Below the pieces are notes generated by a model. The model did not search any database and was not told the origin of the DNA. It saw nothing but the letters and a program-made list of their open reading frames with translations. A stretch of DNA of 64,000 nucleotides from Polyangiaceae bacterium UTPRO1 (GTDB lineage: Bacteria; Desulfobacterota; Binatia; UTPRO1). Each line of letters starts with the position of its first letter. The stretch's first letter is position 1. The stretch is taken from the NCBI GenBank assembly GCA_002050235.1, contig MWST01000018.1, forward strand, positions 1 to 64,000, in the 5' to 3' direction. Positions 26,728-35,856 of this stretch are shown piece by piece. The translations under genes and the position numbers were made by a program.

Positions 26728-28022
26728 CAGATCCGCCCCACGAAGCGTCCCGGCGCCAGCACGCCGGCAGGATCGAGCGCGCTCTTCATGCGGCGCATTA
26801 GCGCCAGTGCCGGCGGCAACGGGTGCCATACCTGGATGCGCGACGCCAGCGCTGGAGGCCAGCGCTCGACGACCAGATGCGCCCCGTGCGCATCGGCGGT
26901 CCGCGCGAGGTCACCGAGCGCTGCCGTAGCCGCTCCGCCCGCCGTGAATGCCAGGTAGGCGACGCCGCGGTGCGGATCGGCCTGCCATGTCCCGTCGACC
27001 CGCGCGAGTGCTGCAGTCGCGGCGGTGACGACCGTCGCCAGGCGCGTCGGTAGACAGGCCAGCCGCACTACCATCTCGCCGGCGGCGGATGCCGCGAAGT
27101 CGCGGACCGCCACGAAGCTCGCGTCCACGTCGGGAGCGGCGGCATCGGCATCGAGCTGCACCGTAGCACCGTAGCGGCGCGCGAGCTCGCGCACACGCGC
27201 TCGCCGCACACCGACGTCGGCCGCGACGCCGCCGAGGCGCACCACGACCGCAGCAGCGTCGGCAGCGCCGCCGATGACGCCGGTCGCGGCGACACCGAGC
27301 CCGCCCTCGATCGCGGCGCCGAGGCCGAGCGCCGCCGCGACGGTGTCGGCGCCGAGCACGAGGCCGTGCTGCCGCTCGGGTAGCGGCCGTACCTTGAGCG
27401 TGACATCGGTGAGCACCGCGAGCGTCCCGAGCGAGCCGACGGCGAGCTTCATCAAATCGTAGCCGGCGACGTTCTTGACGACACGGCCTCCGGCGCGGAC
27501 GCGCACTCCGTCCGCGGTCACGGCGCCGATCCCGATCACCGCGTCGCGCACCCGCCCGAGCGAAGCCGCGAGCCAGCCGGAGCGGTCGGCCGCGACAAGC
27601 CCGCCGATGGTGGTGGCAGCGGGCAGCGGCGTATCGATGGCGAGCCATTGCCCCTCCCGCGCCAAGACCGCCGCGAGCTCGCTCACGGTGACGCCCGCCG
27701 CGACCGATACCGTCATGTCGGCGGGTTCGTACTCGAGGATCCGCGTCAGGCGATCGACGACGAGTGCCACGTCGTAGCGCCGCGGCGCGTGGCCGTAGTC
27801 GCGGTGGGCGCCGCGTCCGAGCGGCACGAGCGCGCCGCCTGCCGCCGCTACGGCGCCGACCGCGGCCGCGAGCTCGGCGCCGTCGGCGGGGCGCACGACG
27901 AGCGCCGGCCCGACGCCGCCGACGATCCAGGCGGCGCACGCCTGGTGCGCCGCATCGGCTGCGGCTCCGAGCCGAGCCGCCACTGCCGCGGCCGCATCCT
28001 GCGGCGTTGGGTCCGCCGTCAC
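26727..28022 (-). CDS. glcE: glycolate oxidase FAD-binding subunit
   Basis: A 431-residue flavoprotein of the FAD_binding_4 type. VRPADGAELAAAVGAVAAAGGALVP is the start of the FAD domain, TTIGGLVAADRSG and GGRVVKNVAGYDLMKL are the characteristic flavin-contact segments of GlcE. It is shorter than GlcD and pairs with it. The GTG at 28022 overlaps the glcD stop as GTGA. In known systems GlcD, GlcE and GlcF together oxidise glycolate to glyoxylate at the membrane. The C-terminus ends DPAGVLAPGRFVGRI, as usual. Confidence 0.9.
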   Translation of the reverse strand: MTADPTPQDAAAAVAARLGAAADAAHQACAAWIVGGVGPALVVRPADGAELAAAVGAVAAAGGALVPLGRGAHRDYGHAPRRYDVALVVDRLTRILEYEPADMTVSVAAGVTVSELAAVLAREGQWLAIDTPLPAATTIGGLVAADRSGWLAASLGRVRDAVIGIGAVTADGVRVRAGGRVVKNVAGYDLMKLAVGSLGTLAVLTDVTLKVRPLPERQHGLVLGADTVAAALGLGAAIEGGLGVAATGVIGGAADAAAVVVRLGGVAADVGVRRARVRELARRYGATVQLDADAAAPDVDASFVAVRDFAASAAGEMVVRLACLPTRLATVVTAATAALARVDGTWQADPHRGVAYLAFTAGGAATAALGDLARTADAHGAHLVVERWPPALASRIQVWHPLPPALALMRRMKSALDPAGVLAPGRFVGRI

Positions 28023-29461
28023 AGCGCCGCCTGCCGCCGCGGAGCGCGCTGCTCGACGCACGCGCCCGGCGTCGGGAAGATCTTTCCCGGATTGGCGCGT
28101 TCCTCGGGATCGAAAACACCCCGCACGCGGCGCATGAGCGCCAGATCGTCGGCAGTGAACGCGAGGCCGAGCTCGACCATCTTCTCGACGCCGATGCCGT
28201 GCTCACCGGTCACGCTGCCGCCGAGCTCGAGGCACGCACGCAGGATGTCGCGGCCCGCCGCCAGCGCGCGCGCCGCCTCCTCGGGATCGCGCTCGTCGTA
28301 GAGCACGATCGGATGGATATTGCCGTCACCGGCGTGGAAGACGTTGCCGATGCGGAGTCCGTGGCGGAGGCCGGCCTCTTCGATGCGGACGAGGATCTCC
28401 GGGAGTCGCGTCCGCGGCACGACACCGTCCTGAGTGCAGTAGCTCGGGGACAGCCGACCGACGGCGCCGAAGGCGCGCTTGCGGCTCTTCCAGAGTGCGG
28501 CGCGCTCCGCCTCGTCGGCCGCGCGCCGCACTCCGCTGGCACCGTGACGCCGGCAGAGGTCCGCGATCAGCGCCGCCGTCATGGCGAGACCGGCGGCGTC
28601 GCCGTCGATCTCGATGATGAGCACGGCACCGGCGTCAGTGGGGAATCCGACCCGGAAGGCGGCCTCGACGGCGGCGACGATCGTCCGATCCATCATCTCC
28701 AGCGCCGCCGGAACGATGCCGGCAGCGATGATGGCCGATACGGCCGTCGTCGCCTCGGCCACCGTGGCGAAGACGGCGAGCAGCGTCACGACGGCCTCGG
28801 GCAGCGGCACCACGCGCAGCGTCGCCGCCGTAACGATGCCCGTCGTACCCTCGGCGCCGCACACGACCCCGGCGAGATCATAGCCGAGGCCGTCGCCGAC
28901 GCCGTCGCCGAGCGGCACGACATCGCCATCGGGGAGCACGAGCTCCAGCGCCAGCACGTGATTGGCCGTCACGCCGTACTTGAGCGTGTGCGGCCCGCCG
29001 GAATTCTCGGCGACGTTGCCGCCGATCGTGCACGCGCTCTGACTCGACGGATCGGGAACATAATGCAGGCCCGCCGCGCGCACCGCGCGCGAGACCTCGG
29101 CGTTCACGACCCCGGCTTCGGCGATCACGCGCCGGTTCGGCACGTCGACCGCGCGAATCGTGCGCATCCGGCTCGTGCCCACCACGAGGCGTGCGGGAGC
29201 GGCGAGGCAACCGCCCGCCAGCCCGGTGCCGGCGCCGCGCGGCACGAACGGAACGCCCGTGCGCCATGCGGCACGGAGCACGCGCGCGACCTCCTCGGTC
29301 GACCGCGGCAGGACGACGAGATCGGGAACGGCGCGCTCGAGGGTGAATCCGTCACACTCGTAGACGGTGCGGGCCGCGAGGTCGGTGATCACACCGTCGG
29401 CGCCCACGATCGCGGCGAGCTCCCGCGCCAACGCCGGCGGTGGCGCGATCGTCGTTGACAC
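28019..29461 (-). CDS. glcD: glycolate oxidase subunit GlcD
   Basis: A 480-residue FAD-linked oxidase, the catalytic subunit of glycolate dehydrogenase. PRGAGTGLAGGC and TIGGNVAENSGGPHTLKYG are the pyrophosphate- and flavin-binding motifs. FHAGDGNIHPIVLYD and GSVTGEHGIGVEKM are the C-terminal active-site motifs shared with D-lactate dehydrogenases. GTG at 29461 begins the family-like sequence; further upstream the frame runs into the divergent gene. It opens glcDEF and is divergent from the aminotransferase gene with only 60 bases between, implying shared control. D-lactate as substrate remains possible. Confidence 0.92.
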   Translation of the reverse strand: MSTTIAPPPALARELAAIVGADGVITDLAARTVYECDGFTLERAVPDLVVLPRSTEEVARVLRAAWRTGVPFVPRGAGTGLAGGCLAAPARLVVGTSRMRTIRAVDVPNRRVIAEAGVVNAEVSRAVRAAGLHYVPDPSSQSACTIGGNVAENSGGPHTLKYGVTANHVLALELVLPDGDVVPLGDGVGDGLGYDLAGVVCGAEGTTGIVTAATLRVVPLPEAVVTLLAVFATVAEATTAVSAIIAAGIVPAALEMMDRTIVAAVEAAFRVGFPTDAGAVLIIEIDGDAAGLAMTAALIADLCRRHGASGVRRAADEAERAALWKSRKRAFGAVGRLSPSYCTQDGVVPRTRLPEILVRIEEAGLRHGLRIGNVFHAGDGNIHPIVLYDERDPEEAARALAAGRDILRACLELGGSVTGEHGIGVEKMVELGLAFTADDLALMRRVRGVFDPEERANPGKIFPTPGACVEQRAPRRQAAL

Positions 29462-29521
29462 CGCGCGACGATACCACAATAAGCACCGAGCGCACCGCCC
29501 GACCCGCTCGCGAACCGCGCC

Positions 29522-30730
29522 ATGTCTACGAGGTCCATGATGTCCCTCATCCCGCCCTCCGAAGTCTTCCCACCGCCCGAACGCCTGCTGCTCGGCCCCG
29601 GTCCGAGTCAGGTTCATCCGCGCGTCCTCGCCGCCATGGCCTTGCCCTTGGTCGGACACCTCGATCCGTCCTTCGTCGCGCTCATGGACGAGACCAAGCG
29701 CATGCTGCGTGCCGTCTTCGGGACGACGAACGAGCTCACGATCCCGATCTCCGGCACGGGCAGCGCCGGACTCGAGGCGGCGATCGTGAACCTCGTCGAG
29801 CCGGGAGACGAGGTCGTGATCGGCGTCAACGGCGTCTTCGGCACGCGGCTCGCCGACGTCGCCGAGCGCGCCGGCGCGGTCGTCGTGCGCGCGGAAGCGC
29901 CCTGGGGCGAGATCGTCCCGGCCGAGACCATCGCCGCCGCCCTCGGCCGTACGAAGAAGCCGCGCCTCCTCGTACTGGTGCACGCCGAGACATCGACCGG
30001 CGTCCGGCAGCCGCTCGAGGACGCGTGCCGCCTCGCCCACGAGCACGACGCGCTCTTCGTCATCGACTGCGTAACCTCGCTCGGCGGCTGTCCGGTAGAT
30101 GTCGACCGGCTCGGCGTCGACGCCGCCTACTCAGGGACGCAGAAGTGCCTGAGCTGTCCGCCGGGGCTCGCTCCGATCACCTTCGGTCCGCGCGCGGTAG
30201 CGCGCTTGCGGGCTCGCACCCGCAAGGTGCAGAGCTGGTACCTCGACCTAACGATGCTCGAGAAGTACTGGGGCGAGGAGCGCGTCTACCACCACACGGC
30301 GCCGATCAGCATGAACTACGCGCTCTACGAAGCGCTCCGCGTGACACTGGAAGAGGGGCTGGAGGCTCGCTTCACGCGCCACCGCCGCAATCACGAAGCG
30401 CTCGTCGCGGGCCTCGACGCACTCGGCCTGACGATGGCGGTGGCCCCGGAACGCCGTCTATGGATGTTGAACAGCGTCCGCGTCCCTGCCGGCGTCGACG
30501 ATGCCGCCGTCCGGCGCGCGCTCCTGGAAGAAGACCGCATCGAGATCGGCGGCGGACTCGGACCATTGAAGGGTCGGACCTGGCGCATCGGCCTCATGGG
30601 AGAGTCGAGCACCGGCGACAACGTGCGGCGGCTATTGGCCGCACTCGGCCGCATCCTGCCGCGGCACGGCCTGGCGTGCGATGCTGGAGCGGGCGTAGCG
30701 GCCGCCGCCAGAGTCTACGCGGCGGAGTGA
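29522..30730 (+). CDS. alanine/serine-glyoxylate aminotransferase family protein
   Basis: A 402-residue PLP-dependent class V aminotransferase. [18 protein letters not shown] is the N-terminal signature of AGXT-like enzymes. [12 protein letters not shown] binds the cofactor phosphate, DCVTSLGG has the aspartate contacting the pyridine nitrogen, and [13 protein letters not shown] contains the Schiff-base lysine. [16 protein letters not shown] ends with the substrate-binding arginine. The likely reaction turns glyoxylate into glycine using alanine or serine as amino donor. Its divergent position to glcDEF supports that: glcDEF makes glyoxylate, this gene removes it. Confidence 0.9.
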   Translation: MSTRSMMSLIPPSEVFPPPERLLLGPGPSQVHPRVLAAMALPLVGHLDPSFVALMDETKRMLRAVFGTTNELTIPISGTGSAGLEAAIVNLVEPGDEVVIGVNGVFGTRLADVAERAGAVVVRAEAPWGEIVPAETIAAALGRTKKPRLLVLVHAETSTGVRQPLEDACRLAHEHDALFVIDCVTSLGGCPVDVDRLGVDAAYSGTQKCLSCPPGLAPITFGPRAVARLRARTRKVQSWYLDLTMLEKYWGEERVYHHTAPISMNYALYEALRVTLEEGLEARFTRHRRNHEALVAGLDALGLTMAVAPERRLWMLNSVRVPAGVDDAAVRRALLEEDRIEIGGGLGPLKGRTWRIGLMGESSTGDNVRRLLAALGRILPRHGLACDAGAGVAAAARVYAAE

Positions 30731-30746
30731 GCCGACACGACGACGG

Positions 30747-30929
30747 TCAGTAGGTCTGCACGCGGCGGGTCCCGTATTGACGGCCGTCGTTCTGGGCGAC
30801 GGTCTTCATCTTGCGACCCATCTCGATCAGCCAATCGCCGCCGCGGTCACCGTAGAAGGTGATGAACCCCCAACACGCGACGATGCCGAATACGAACCCG
30901 AGCATGAAGCTGCGAACGCCGGGACTCAT
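30747..30929 (-). CDS. small single-helix membrane protein
   Basis: A 60-residue protein with one hydrophobic helix (SFMLGFVFGIVACWGFITFYG) followed by a charged tail (DWLIEMGRKMKTVAQND). GGAGGGG lies just before the ATG, a strong ribosome-binding site, and codon use fits the neighbourhood. No family recognised. It is convergent with the aminotransferase gene and divergent from mltA. Confidence 0.65.
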   Translation of the reverse strand: MSPGVRSFMLGFVFGIVACWGFITFYGDRGGDWLIEMGRKMKTVAQNDGRQYGTRRVQTY

Positions 30930-31041
30930 CTTCCCCTCCTCACCCGCAGGGCGTGACCCCTGCCCTCCTCGCTCGATCCCGCGCGCCGATGGCACCGTGG
31001 AGGCGCGCAACCGTCGACTAGTTGGCACGGATACTTTCTCG

Positions 31042-32208
31042 GTGTCAACGCGCGGACGTCGAGTAACGGCGTGGCTCGTGATCGCGGCGCTCGTCGGCGT
31101 CGCTGCCTGCACGCCGACCCGGCGTTCGCCGCGAGGGCCGCTCCACCCCCTCGCCGCACTCCCCGCCTTCGCGGACGACGGCGATCGGGCAAGCCTCGTG
31201 GCGGCGATCGGCGAGAGCATCGGCTACTTCTCTCGTCTGCCGCCGGACCGACCGATCGCTTTCGGAACGACTACTCGCACCGCAGAGGAGATGCGAGCCG
31301 CGATGGCCGACCTCGTCGACTTCCTGGCGCGGACACCATCGACTGCGGAGCTGGCGGCCGAGGTCGGCCGGCGGTTCGAGGTGTACCGCGCGGGACCGGC
31401 CGGCCAGGTAGCGTTCACCGGCTACTACCTGCCGACCCTACCCGCGCGGGAGACTCGCGACACCAGGTTTCGCATCCCGGTGCTCGGTCGGCCGGCGGAC
31501 CTGGTTACGGTGGCGCTCGCCGACTTCGGCGCTCCGTGCGCTGGTCACGAACGCGTCGTCGGTCGCGTCGTCGATGGAGTACTGGTGCCCTATTTCACGC
31601 GCGCGGAGATCGAGACCGGCGCCGCCCGCGACGCCCCCGTACTGGCGTGGGTGGACGATCCGGTCGGGCTCTTCTTCCTCCAGATCCAGGGCTCCGGAGT
31701 GCTCGCCTTTCCTGGAAACGTCCACCGTGCGATCGGCTTCGCGGCGTCGAACGGACGGCCCTATACGAGCATCGGGCGCGTCCTCGTCGATCGCGGCGAC
31801 CTGGTCCTCGAGCAGGCGTCGATGGCCGGCATCCGCGACTGGCTCCGCGACCATCCCGCCGAGGAGCCCCGCCTTCTTCAAGCGAACGCGCGTTATGTGT
31901 TCTTCCGCGAGCTCACGGGCCCGCCGCTCGGAAGCCTGGGCGTTCCGGTCACGACCGGCCGCACGATCGCCACCGACCCCTCGGTCTTCCCCCCGGGGGC
32001 GCTTGCCTTCATCGACATCCGGGAGACGGAAGCGAGCGCCCCGCTGTCACGGTTCGTTCTGAATCAAGACACGGGCGCTGCGATCCGCGGTCCGGGCCGC
32101 GTCGACGTCTATTTCGGCGATGCCGCCGACGCCGCGACCAGCGCCGGGCGCTTGCGCGCCCCGGGCGATCTATATTTTTTGGTGCCGCGCGCGCCACGCG
32201 GGCGCTGA
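31042..32208 (+). CDS. mltA: membrane-bound lytic murein transglycosylase A
   Basis: A 388-residue outer-membrane lipoprotein that cleaves peptidoglycan glycan strands. The lipobox is LVGVAAC after a positively charged start (STRGRRVTAWLVIAAL). The MltA barrel is marked by FTGYYLPTLPA, YFTRAEIETGA and FLQIQGSGVL. The C-terminal 3D domain ends FVLNQDTGAAIRGPGRVDVYFG, with the family aspartates. GTG 31042 is chosen because it directly precedes the signal sequence; earlier codons overlap the divergent promoter region. 75 bases separate it from the thiolase gene. Confidence 0.92.
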   Translation: MSTRGRRVTAWLVIAALVGVAACTPTRRSPRGPLHPLAALPAFADDGDRASLVAAIGESIGYFSRLPPDRPIAFGTTTRTAEEMRAAMADLVDFLARTPSTAELAAEVGRRFEVYRAGPAGQVAFTGYYLPTLPARETRDTRFRIPVLGRPADLVTVALADFGAPCAGHERVVGRVVDGVLVPYFTRAEIETGAARDAPVLAWVDDPVGLFFLQIQGSGVLAFPGNVHRAIGFAASNGRPYTSIGRVLVDRGDLVLEQASMAGIRDWLRDHPAEEPRLLQANARYVFFRELTGPPLGSLGVPVTTGRTIATDPSVFPPGALAFIDIRETEASAPLSRFVLNQDTGAAIRGPGRVDVYFGDAADAATSAGRLRAPGDLYFLVPRAPRGR

Positions 32209-32283
32209 CATCGGCAGTGCGGGGCTGAGGTTGATGATCGCAAACGAAGTTGCGACAATCCCCGCCGCTCACGAGCACCGTCC

Positions 32284-33462
32284 ATGAGTGGCGCCTACCT
32301 TCTGAGCGCCGCGCGCACGCCGATCGGCGGCTTCCGCGGCGTGCTCGCGCAACGCACCGCCCCCGAGCTCGGCGCCGTGGCACTTCGCACCGCCGTCGAG
32401 CGCGCGCACGTTCCTGCCGAAGACGTCGAGCTGGTCGTCATGGGAAACGTGATCGCGGCCGGCCTCGGACAGGCGCCGGCGCGCCAAGCGGGCCTCGGCG
32501 CCGGACTGCCGCACACGCACGGCGCCCTCACCGTCAACAAGGTCTGCGGCTCCGGATTGATGGCGATAGCACTGGCGGCGCAATCGATCCGCCTGGGAGA
32601 GGCCGATATCGTCGCCGCCGGCGGCATGGAGAGTATGTCGCGCGCCCCCTACCTCGTCCCACGGGCGCGCGACGGCCAGCGCCTCGGCCACGGAGCGCTC
32701 CTCGATGCGATGATCCTAGACGGTCTCTGGGATCCCTACGACGACTTCCACATGGGGAGCGCAGCGGAGCGCTGTGCGCGCGAGCGAGCCATCGACCGCG
32801 AGGCGCAGGATGCCTATGCCGCCGAGAGCTATCGGCGAGCTCAGGCGGCCGTCGCGGCGGGCGCGTTCGCCGACGAGATCGTGCCCGTCGACGTGCCGGA
32901 TCGGGGCGGCGTCGCGGTCGTCCGCAAGGACGAAGAACCGAGCCGCGTCGACTTCGACCGCATCGCGGCGCTGCGTCCGAGCTTCGAACGAGACGGTACG
33001 ATCACGGCCGCAAACGCCTCGACTCTGGCCGACGGCGCCGCCGCGCTCGTCGTCGCCAGCGAAGCCGCGATCCGCCGCTACGGCATCGTACCGCGGGCGC
33101 GCATCGTCGCGACCGCGGTCGCCGGACGCGCCCCCGCCGAGTTTCCGATCGCGCCCATCGACGCCGTCCGCAAGGTGGTCGACGGCGCCGGGCTCCGGCT
33201 CGCCGACATCGATCTCTTCGAGATCAACGAGGCCTTCGCGGTAGTCGCCCTAGCCGCCGTCCGGGCGCTCGATCTCGACCCCGCGGCGGTCAACGTGCGC
33301 GGCGGCGCCATCGCTCTCGGCCATCCGATCGGAGCCAGCGGCGCGCGCATCCTGACCACGCTCCTCGGCGCGCTCGACGAGCGCCGCGCTCGCTTCGGAC
33401 TGGCGACTCTCTGCCTAGGGGGCGGAGAAGCGATCGCCATGATCGTCGAGCGCCAGCGCTGA
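32284..33462 (+). CDS. acetyl-CoA acetyltransferase (thiolase)
   Basis: A 392-residue type II thiolase. The nucleophile cysteine (residue 88) is in VNKVCGSGLMAI, the active-site histidine in GGAIALGHPIGASGAR, and the second catalytic cysteine in TLCLGGGEA. NEAFA supplies the conserved asparagine. It condenses two acetyl-CoA to acetoacetyl-CoA, or does the reverse in degradation; size and motifs match AtoB/PhaA. No PHA synthase or reductase is next to it, so the pathway is undecided. The phosphatidylcholine synthase gene follows after 17 bases. Confidence 0.92.
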   Translation: MSGAYLLSAARTPIGGFRGVLAQRTAPELGAVALRTAVERAHVPAEDVELVVMGNVIAAGLGQAPARQAGLGAGLPHTHGALTVNKVCGSGLMAIALAAQSIRLGEADIVAAGGMESMSRAPYLVPRARDGQRLGHGALLDAMILDGLWDPYDDFHMGSAAERCARERAIDREAQDAYAAESYRRAQAAVAAGAFADEIVPVDVPDRGGVAVVRKDEEPSRVDFDRIAALRPSFERDGTITAANASTLADGAAALVVASEAAIRRYGIVPRARIVATAVAGRAPAEFPIAPIDAVRKVVDGAGLRLADIDLFEINEAFAVVALAAVRALDLDPAAVNVRGGAIALGHPIGASGARILTTLLGALDERRARFGLATLCLGGGEAIAMIVERQR

Positions 33463-33479
33463 GCGCGGCACGGCCTCGG

Positions 33480-34214
33480 ATGCGCAGCGGCGCCGCAGTC
33501 CATCCGGGCTCGGCGCCTCCGAGCGCGCTACGACACGCCGCCGCGTGGAGCGTCCACGCATACACGGCGAGCGGTGCGGTGATCGCCTTTCTTGCTCTCC
33601 TGGCCGCCGTCGAGCAGCGCTTCCCTGACGTCTTCCGCTGGCTCGCCGTAGCGTTCGCCATCGACTGCACCGACGGCGCGCTGGCGCGGGCAGTCGGTGT
33701 CAAGAGAGTCCTGCCCTATTACGACGGCTCGCGGCTCGACGACATCGTCGATTATTTGACGTACGTTATGGTGCCGATCGTCGCCCTCCGCCTCGGCGGC
33801 TTCTTCCCCGCCCCCTGGACGAACTGGATCGCCGCGGCGCCGCTCCTCGCGAGTGCGTATGGCTTTTGTCGCAGCGACGCCAAGACCGAGGATCACTACT
33901 TCCGCGGCTTTCCGTCATACTGGAACGTCGTCGCCTTCTACGCGTACGCGCTCCGGATTCCGCCCGAGGTCACGGCGCTCTGGATCGTCGCGCTCTCCGC
34001 ACTGGTGTTCGCGCCGCTCAAGTTCCTGTATCCGTCTCGCGCTCCGCGCTTTCGCCGCTCGTCGATCGGCCTCGGCGCGATCTGGGGCCTGGTGGTGCTC
34101 TACGCGATCTGGACGTTGCCGGAGGCTCCCGTACTTCTGCTCTGGGCGAGCCTCGCGTACCCGGCGTATTATTGCGGCGTGTCGCTCTGGCTCCAAGCGA
34201 CCAGTCGCTCATGA
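33480..34214 (+). CDS. pcs: phosphatidylcholine synthase
   Basis: A 244-residue, multi-helix CDP-alcohol phosphatidyltransferase. The catalytic motif is DCTDGALARAVGVKRVLP followed by YYDGSRLDDIVDYLTYV, matching the DG-x2-AR-x-G-x3-D-x3-D pattern with the insertion typical of Pcs. KTEDHYFRGFPSYWNVVAFY is a further Pcs hallmark. It makes phosphatidylcholine directly from CDP-diacylglycerol and choline in the inner membrane, so the organism probably takes up choline. The start ATG spans 33480-33482; the stop overlaps the TPR gene as ATGA. Confidence 0.88.
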   Translation: MRSGAAVHPGSAPPSALRHAAAWSVHAYTASGAVIAFLALLAAVEQRFPDVFRWLAVAFAIDCTDGALARAVGVKRVLPYYDGSRLDDIVDYLTYVMVPIVALRLGGFFPAPWTNWIAAAPLLASAYGFCRSDAKTEDHYFRGFPSYWNVVAFYAYALRIPPEVTALWIVALSALVFAPLKFLYPSRAPRFRRSSIGLGAIWGLVVLYAIWTLPEAPVLLLWASLAYPAYYCGVSLWLQATSRS

Positions 34215-34702
34215 GTGAAGAATCCTCCGATCGCTTGCGCCGCGCGCACCAGCTCTTCGTCGAAGCCTATCGACTGCACATGGCCGGCGACCTCGAGGCG
34301 GCGATCGGCCGCTACCAGGCATCCATCGCCAGCCGCCCGACTGCCGAAGCGCATACGTTCCTCGGCTGGGCGCTGAGCTTCCTCGACCGGCTCGACGATG
34401 CCATCGCCGAGTGCAAGAAGGCGATCGCGATCGATCCGGACTTCGGCAACCCCTACAACGATATCGGCTCGTATCTCCTGAAACAGGGGAAGCTCGACGA
34501 GGCCGTTCCCTGGCTCGACAAAGCGGTGCTCGCCAAGCGCTACGAGGCGCGCCACTACCCGCACTGCAACCTGGGCCGCGTCTATTGGGCGAAGGGCATG
34601 CTGAACCGGGCGATCGCCGAGTTCGAGCGCGCGCTGGAGCTCGACGCGACGTCGCGCTTCGCCCAGGGTGCGCTGGCCGCCATCCGCCTCCAGCTCAACT
34701 AG
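34211..34702 (+). CDS. TPR-repeat protein
   Basis: A 163-residue protein made of about four tetratricopeptide repeats. Typical units are FVEAYRLHMAGDLEAAIGRY, AHTFLGWALSFLDRLDDAIA, PYNDIGSYLLKQGKLDEAVP and CNLGRVYWAKGMLNRAIAEF, each with the W/L-G-Y-A-P spacing. No signal peptide or membrane segment. It is translationally coupled to pcs (4-base overlap) and probably scaffolds a protein partner; which one is unknown. Confidence 0.88.
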   Translation: MSEESSDRLRRAHQLFVEAYRLHMAGDLEAAIGRYQASIASRPTAEAHTFLGWALSFLDRLDDAIAECKKAIAIDPDFGNPYNDIGSYLLKQGKLDEAVPWLDKAVLAKRYEARHYPHCNLGRVYWAKGMLNRAIAEFERALELDATSRFAQGALAAIRLQLN

Positions 34703-34716
34703 TCCGCACCGGACTG

Positions 34717-35244
34717 CTAGCTGACCAGCCACTCGATCAGGCGCTGCACGTCCGCCTCGGTCAGGGAGGCGCCGTGCCCGCCGTCGGCCGACTTCCGTAA
34801 CCAGGCTCCGTCCTCACGGAGCGCGAGGTCGAACCAATCGGCGGCCGACGGATCAGAGCGATCGTATTGAATGACGGACGCCGTCGCGAGCGGTCGGAGC
34901 GGCGCCGGTCTGCCGCCGATAGACGCAATCGGCTGCACGACGACCTCCAGCCGCCGCTCCAGGAACTCGAGCGCCAAGCGGGCGCCGTCGGGAACCTCGA
35001 TGCCGCCGAGATTCTTCGGATTGAGCGCGCGGTGCAGCTTGATGGCTTGCTCGGCGAGCTCTTTGTTGATGGCGCTCGCGAGCCCTTCGACGTCCGCGAA
35101 CAGCTGCTTCACGTGCCGCGCGCGCAGAGTGAAGAGCTCCTTCTCCCGGTTGACGCGACGTCCGACGCGGCCGTTCGCCGTCTTCTTGCGCGCGGCCTTC
35201 TCGGCGACGGCGCGTACCCAGTCGCGCATTCCGGCGGCTGCCAT
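34717..35244 (-). CDS. hypothetical protein downstream of TetR gene
   Basis: A 175-residue soluble protein of no recognised family. The N-terminal half is basic and helical (WVRAVAEKAARKK, ELFTLRARHVKQLFADVEGLASAINKELAE); the C-terminal half has LALEFLERRLEVVVQPIAS and ends ADVQRLIEWLVS. ATG 35244 is the conservative start. A TTG at 35268 begins in frame immediately after the TetR stop codon (TAA-TTG) and would add eight residues, implying termination-reinitiation coupling. It sits last in a clpB-tetR-hypothetical run and converges on the TPR gene. Confidence 0.6.
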   Translation of the reverse strand: MAAAGMRDWVRAVAEKAARKKTANGRVGRRVNREKELFTLRARHVKQLFADVEGLASAINKELAEQAIKLHRALNPKNLGGIEVPDGARLALEFLERRLEVVVQPIASIGGRPAPLRPLATASVIQYDRSDPSAADWFDLALREDGAWLRKSADGGHGASLTEADVQRLIEWLVS

Positions 35245-35268
35245 ATGCGAAAGGAATTTCGTTTGCAA

Positions 35269-35856
35269 TTACGCGGCCGGCGCCGACAGCCGTTCGGCGA
35301 GACCGGTCTTCATGTGCTCCAGCAACGGCTTCGGGTCCGCCTGCAGAATGCTCGCGGCGAACCCCTGCAGGAGGATACCGTTGAGGGTCGCCATGATGAG
35401 GGTCGCATCAGCCTCGGGATCGACGGTAGCGCGGAATACTCCCTTGTCGCGCCCGCTGCGCAGGATGTCGGCGAGAAGGCTGCGGTAGATGCGAAAGAGC
35501 TCCGTCGTACGATCGAGTACGTCGTCGAGGTTTTTCTCCTCGCGAACGACGAGCGAGAGGAGAAATCGCACCGAGTAGACGTTCTGGCTGACGAACGCGA
35601 AGTAGACGTCGATCAGCTTGCCGACCTGATCGAGCTCGCCGAGTCCGGCAAGGGCTTCGAGCACGTCGATGGAGTACGGCGCCAGCGATTCGGTGAGCGC
35701 AGTGCGGAAGAGGTCTTCCTTGCTCGCGAAGTGCCAGAAGATGAGCGCCTTCGAAACCTGCGCTTCCTTGGCGACCTGCGCGAGGGACGTCGTCGCGTAA
35801 CCTTGCGTCGAGAAGAGCTTGGTGGCCGAAGAGAGGATCTTTTGGCGCGCGTCCAT
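35269..35856 (-). CDS. TetR/AcrR family regulator
   Basis: A 195-residue repressor. The N-terminal helix-turn-helix is ILSSATKLFSTQGYATTSLAQVAKEAQVSKALIFWHFASKEDLF (residues 6-49), a canonical TetR DNA-binding domain. The C-terminal domain is helical and probably binds a small ligand. The ATG at 35856 is followed directly by the HTH. It lies 80 bases after clpB on the same strand, so it may be read from the clpB promoter or its own. Targets are unknown. Confidence 0.9.
   Translation of the reverse strand: MDARQKILSSATKLFSTQGYATTSLAQVAKEAQVSKALIFWHFASKEDLFRTALTESLAPYSIDVLEALAGLGELDQVGKLIDVYFAFVSQNVYSVRFLLSLVVREEKNLDDVLDRTTELFRIYRSLLADILRSGRDKGVFRATVDPEADATLIMATLNGILLQGFAASILQADPKPLLEHMKTGLAERLSAPAA

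Noticed and set aside
29462..30046. N-terminal extension of GlcD of about 195 residues.
   Set aside because: It is antisense to the aminotransferase gene and low in complexity. GlcD similarity begins just after GTG 29461.
31023..31043. A sigma-54-like sequence TTGGCACGGATACTTTCT before mltA.
   Set aside because: The -24 half fits, but the -12 half lacks the essential GC (TTTC instead of TTGC) at the required spacing.
32250..33479. Extension of the phosphatidylcholine synthase frame upstream through the thiolase gene.
   Set aside because: The upstream part is an out-of-frame reading of the thiolase. Pcs family length and the first helix support the start at 33480.
34701..34715. A short hairpin AGTCCG-CAC-CGGACT between the TPR and hypothetical genes as a terminator.
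   Set aside because: Six base pairs with a three-base loop and no T-tract; too weak to call in this base composition.
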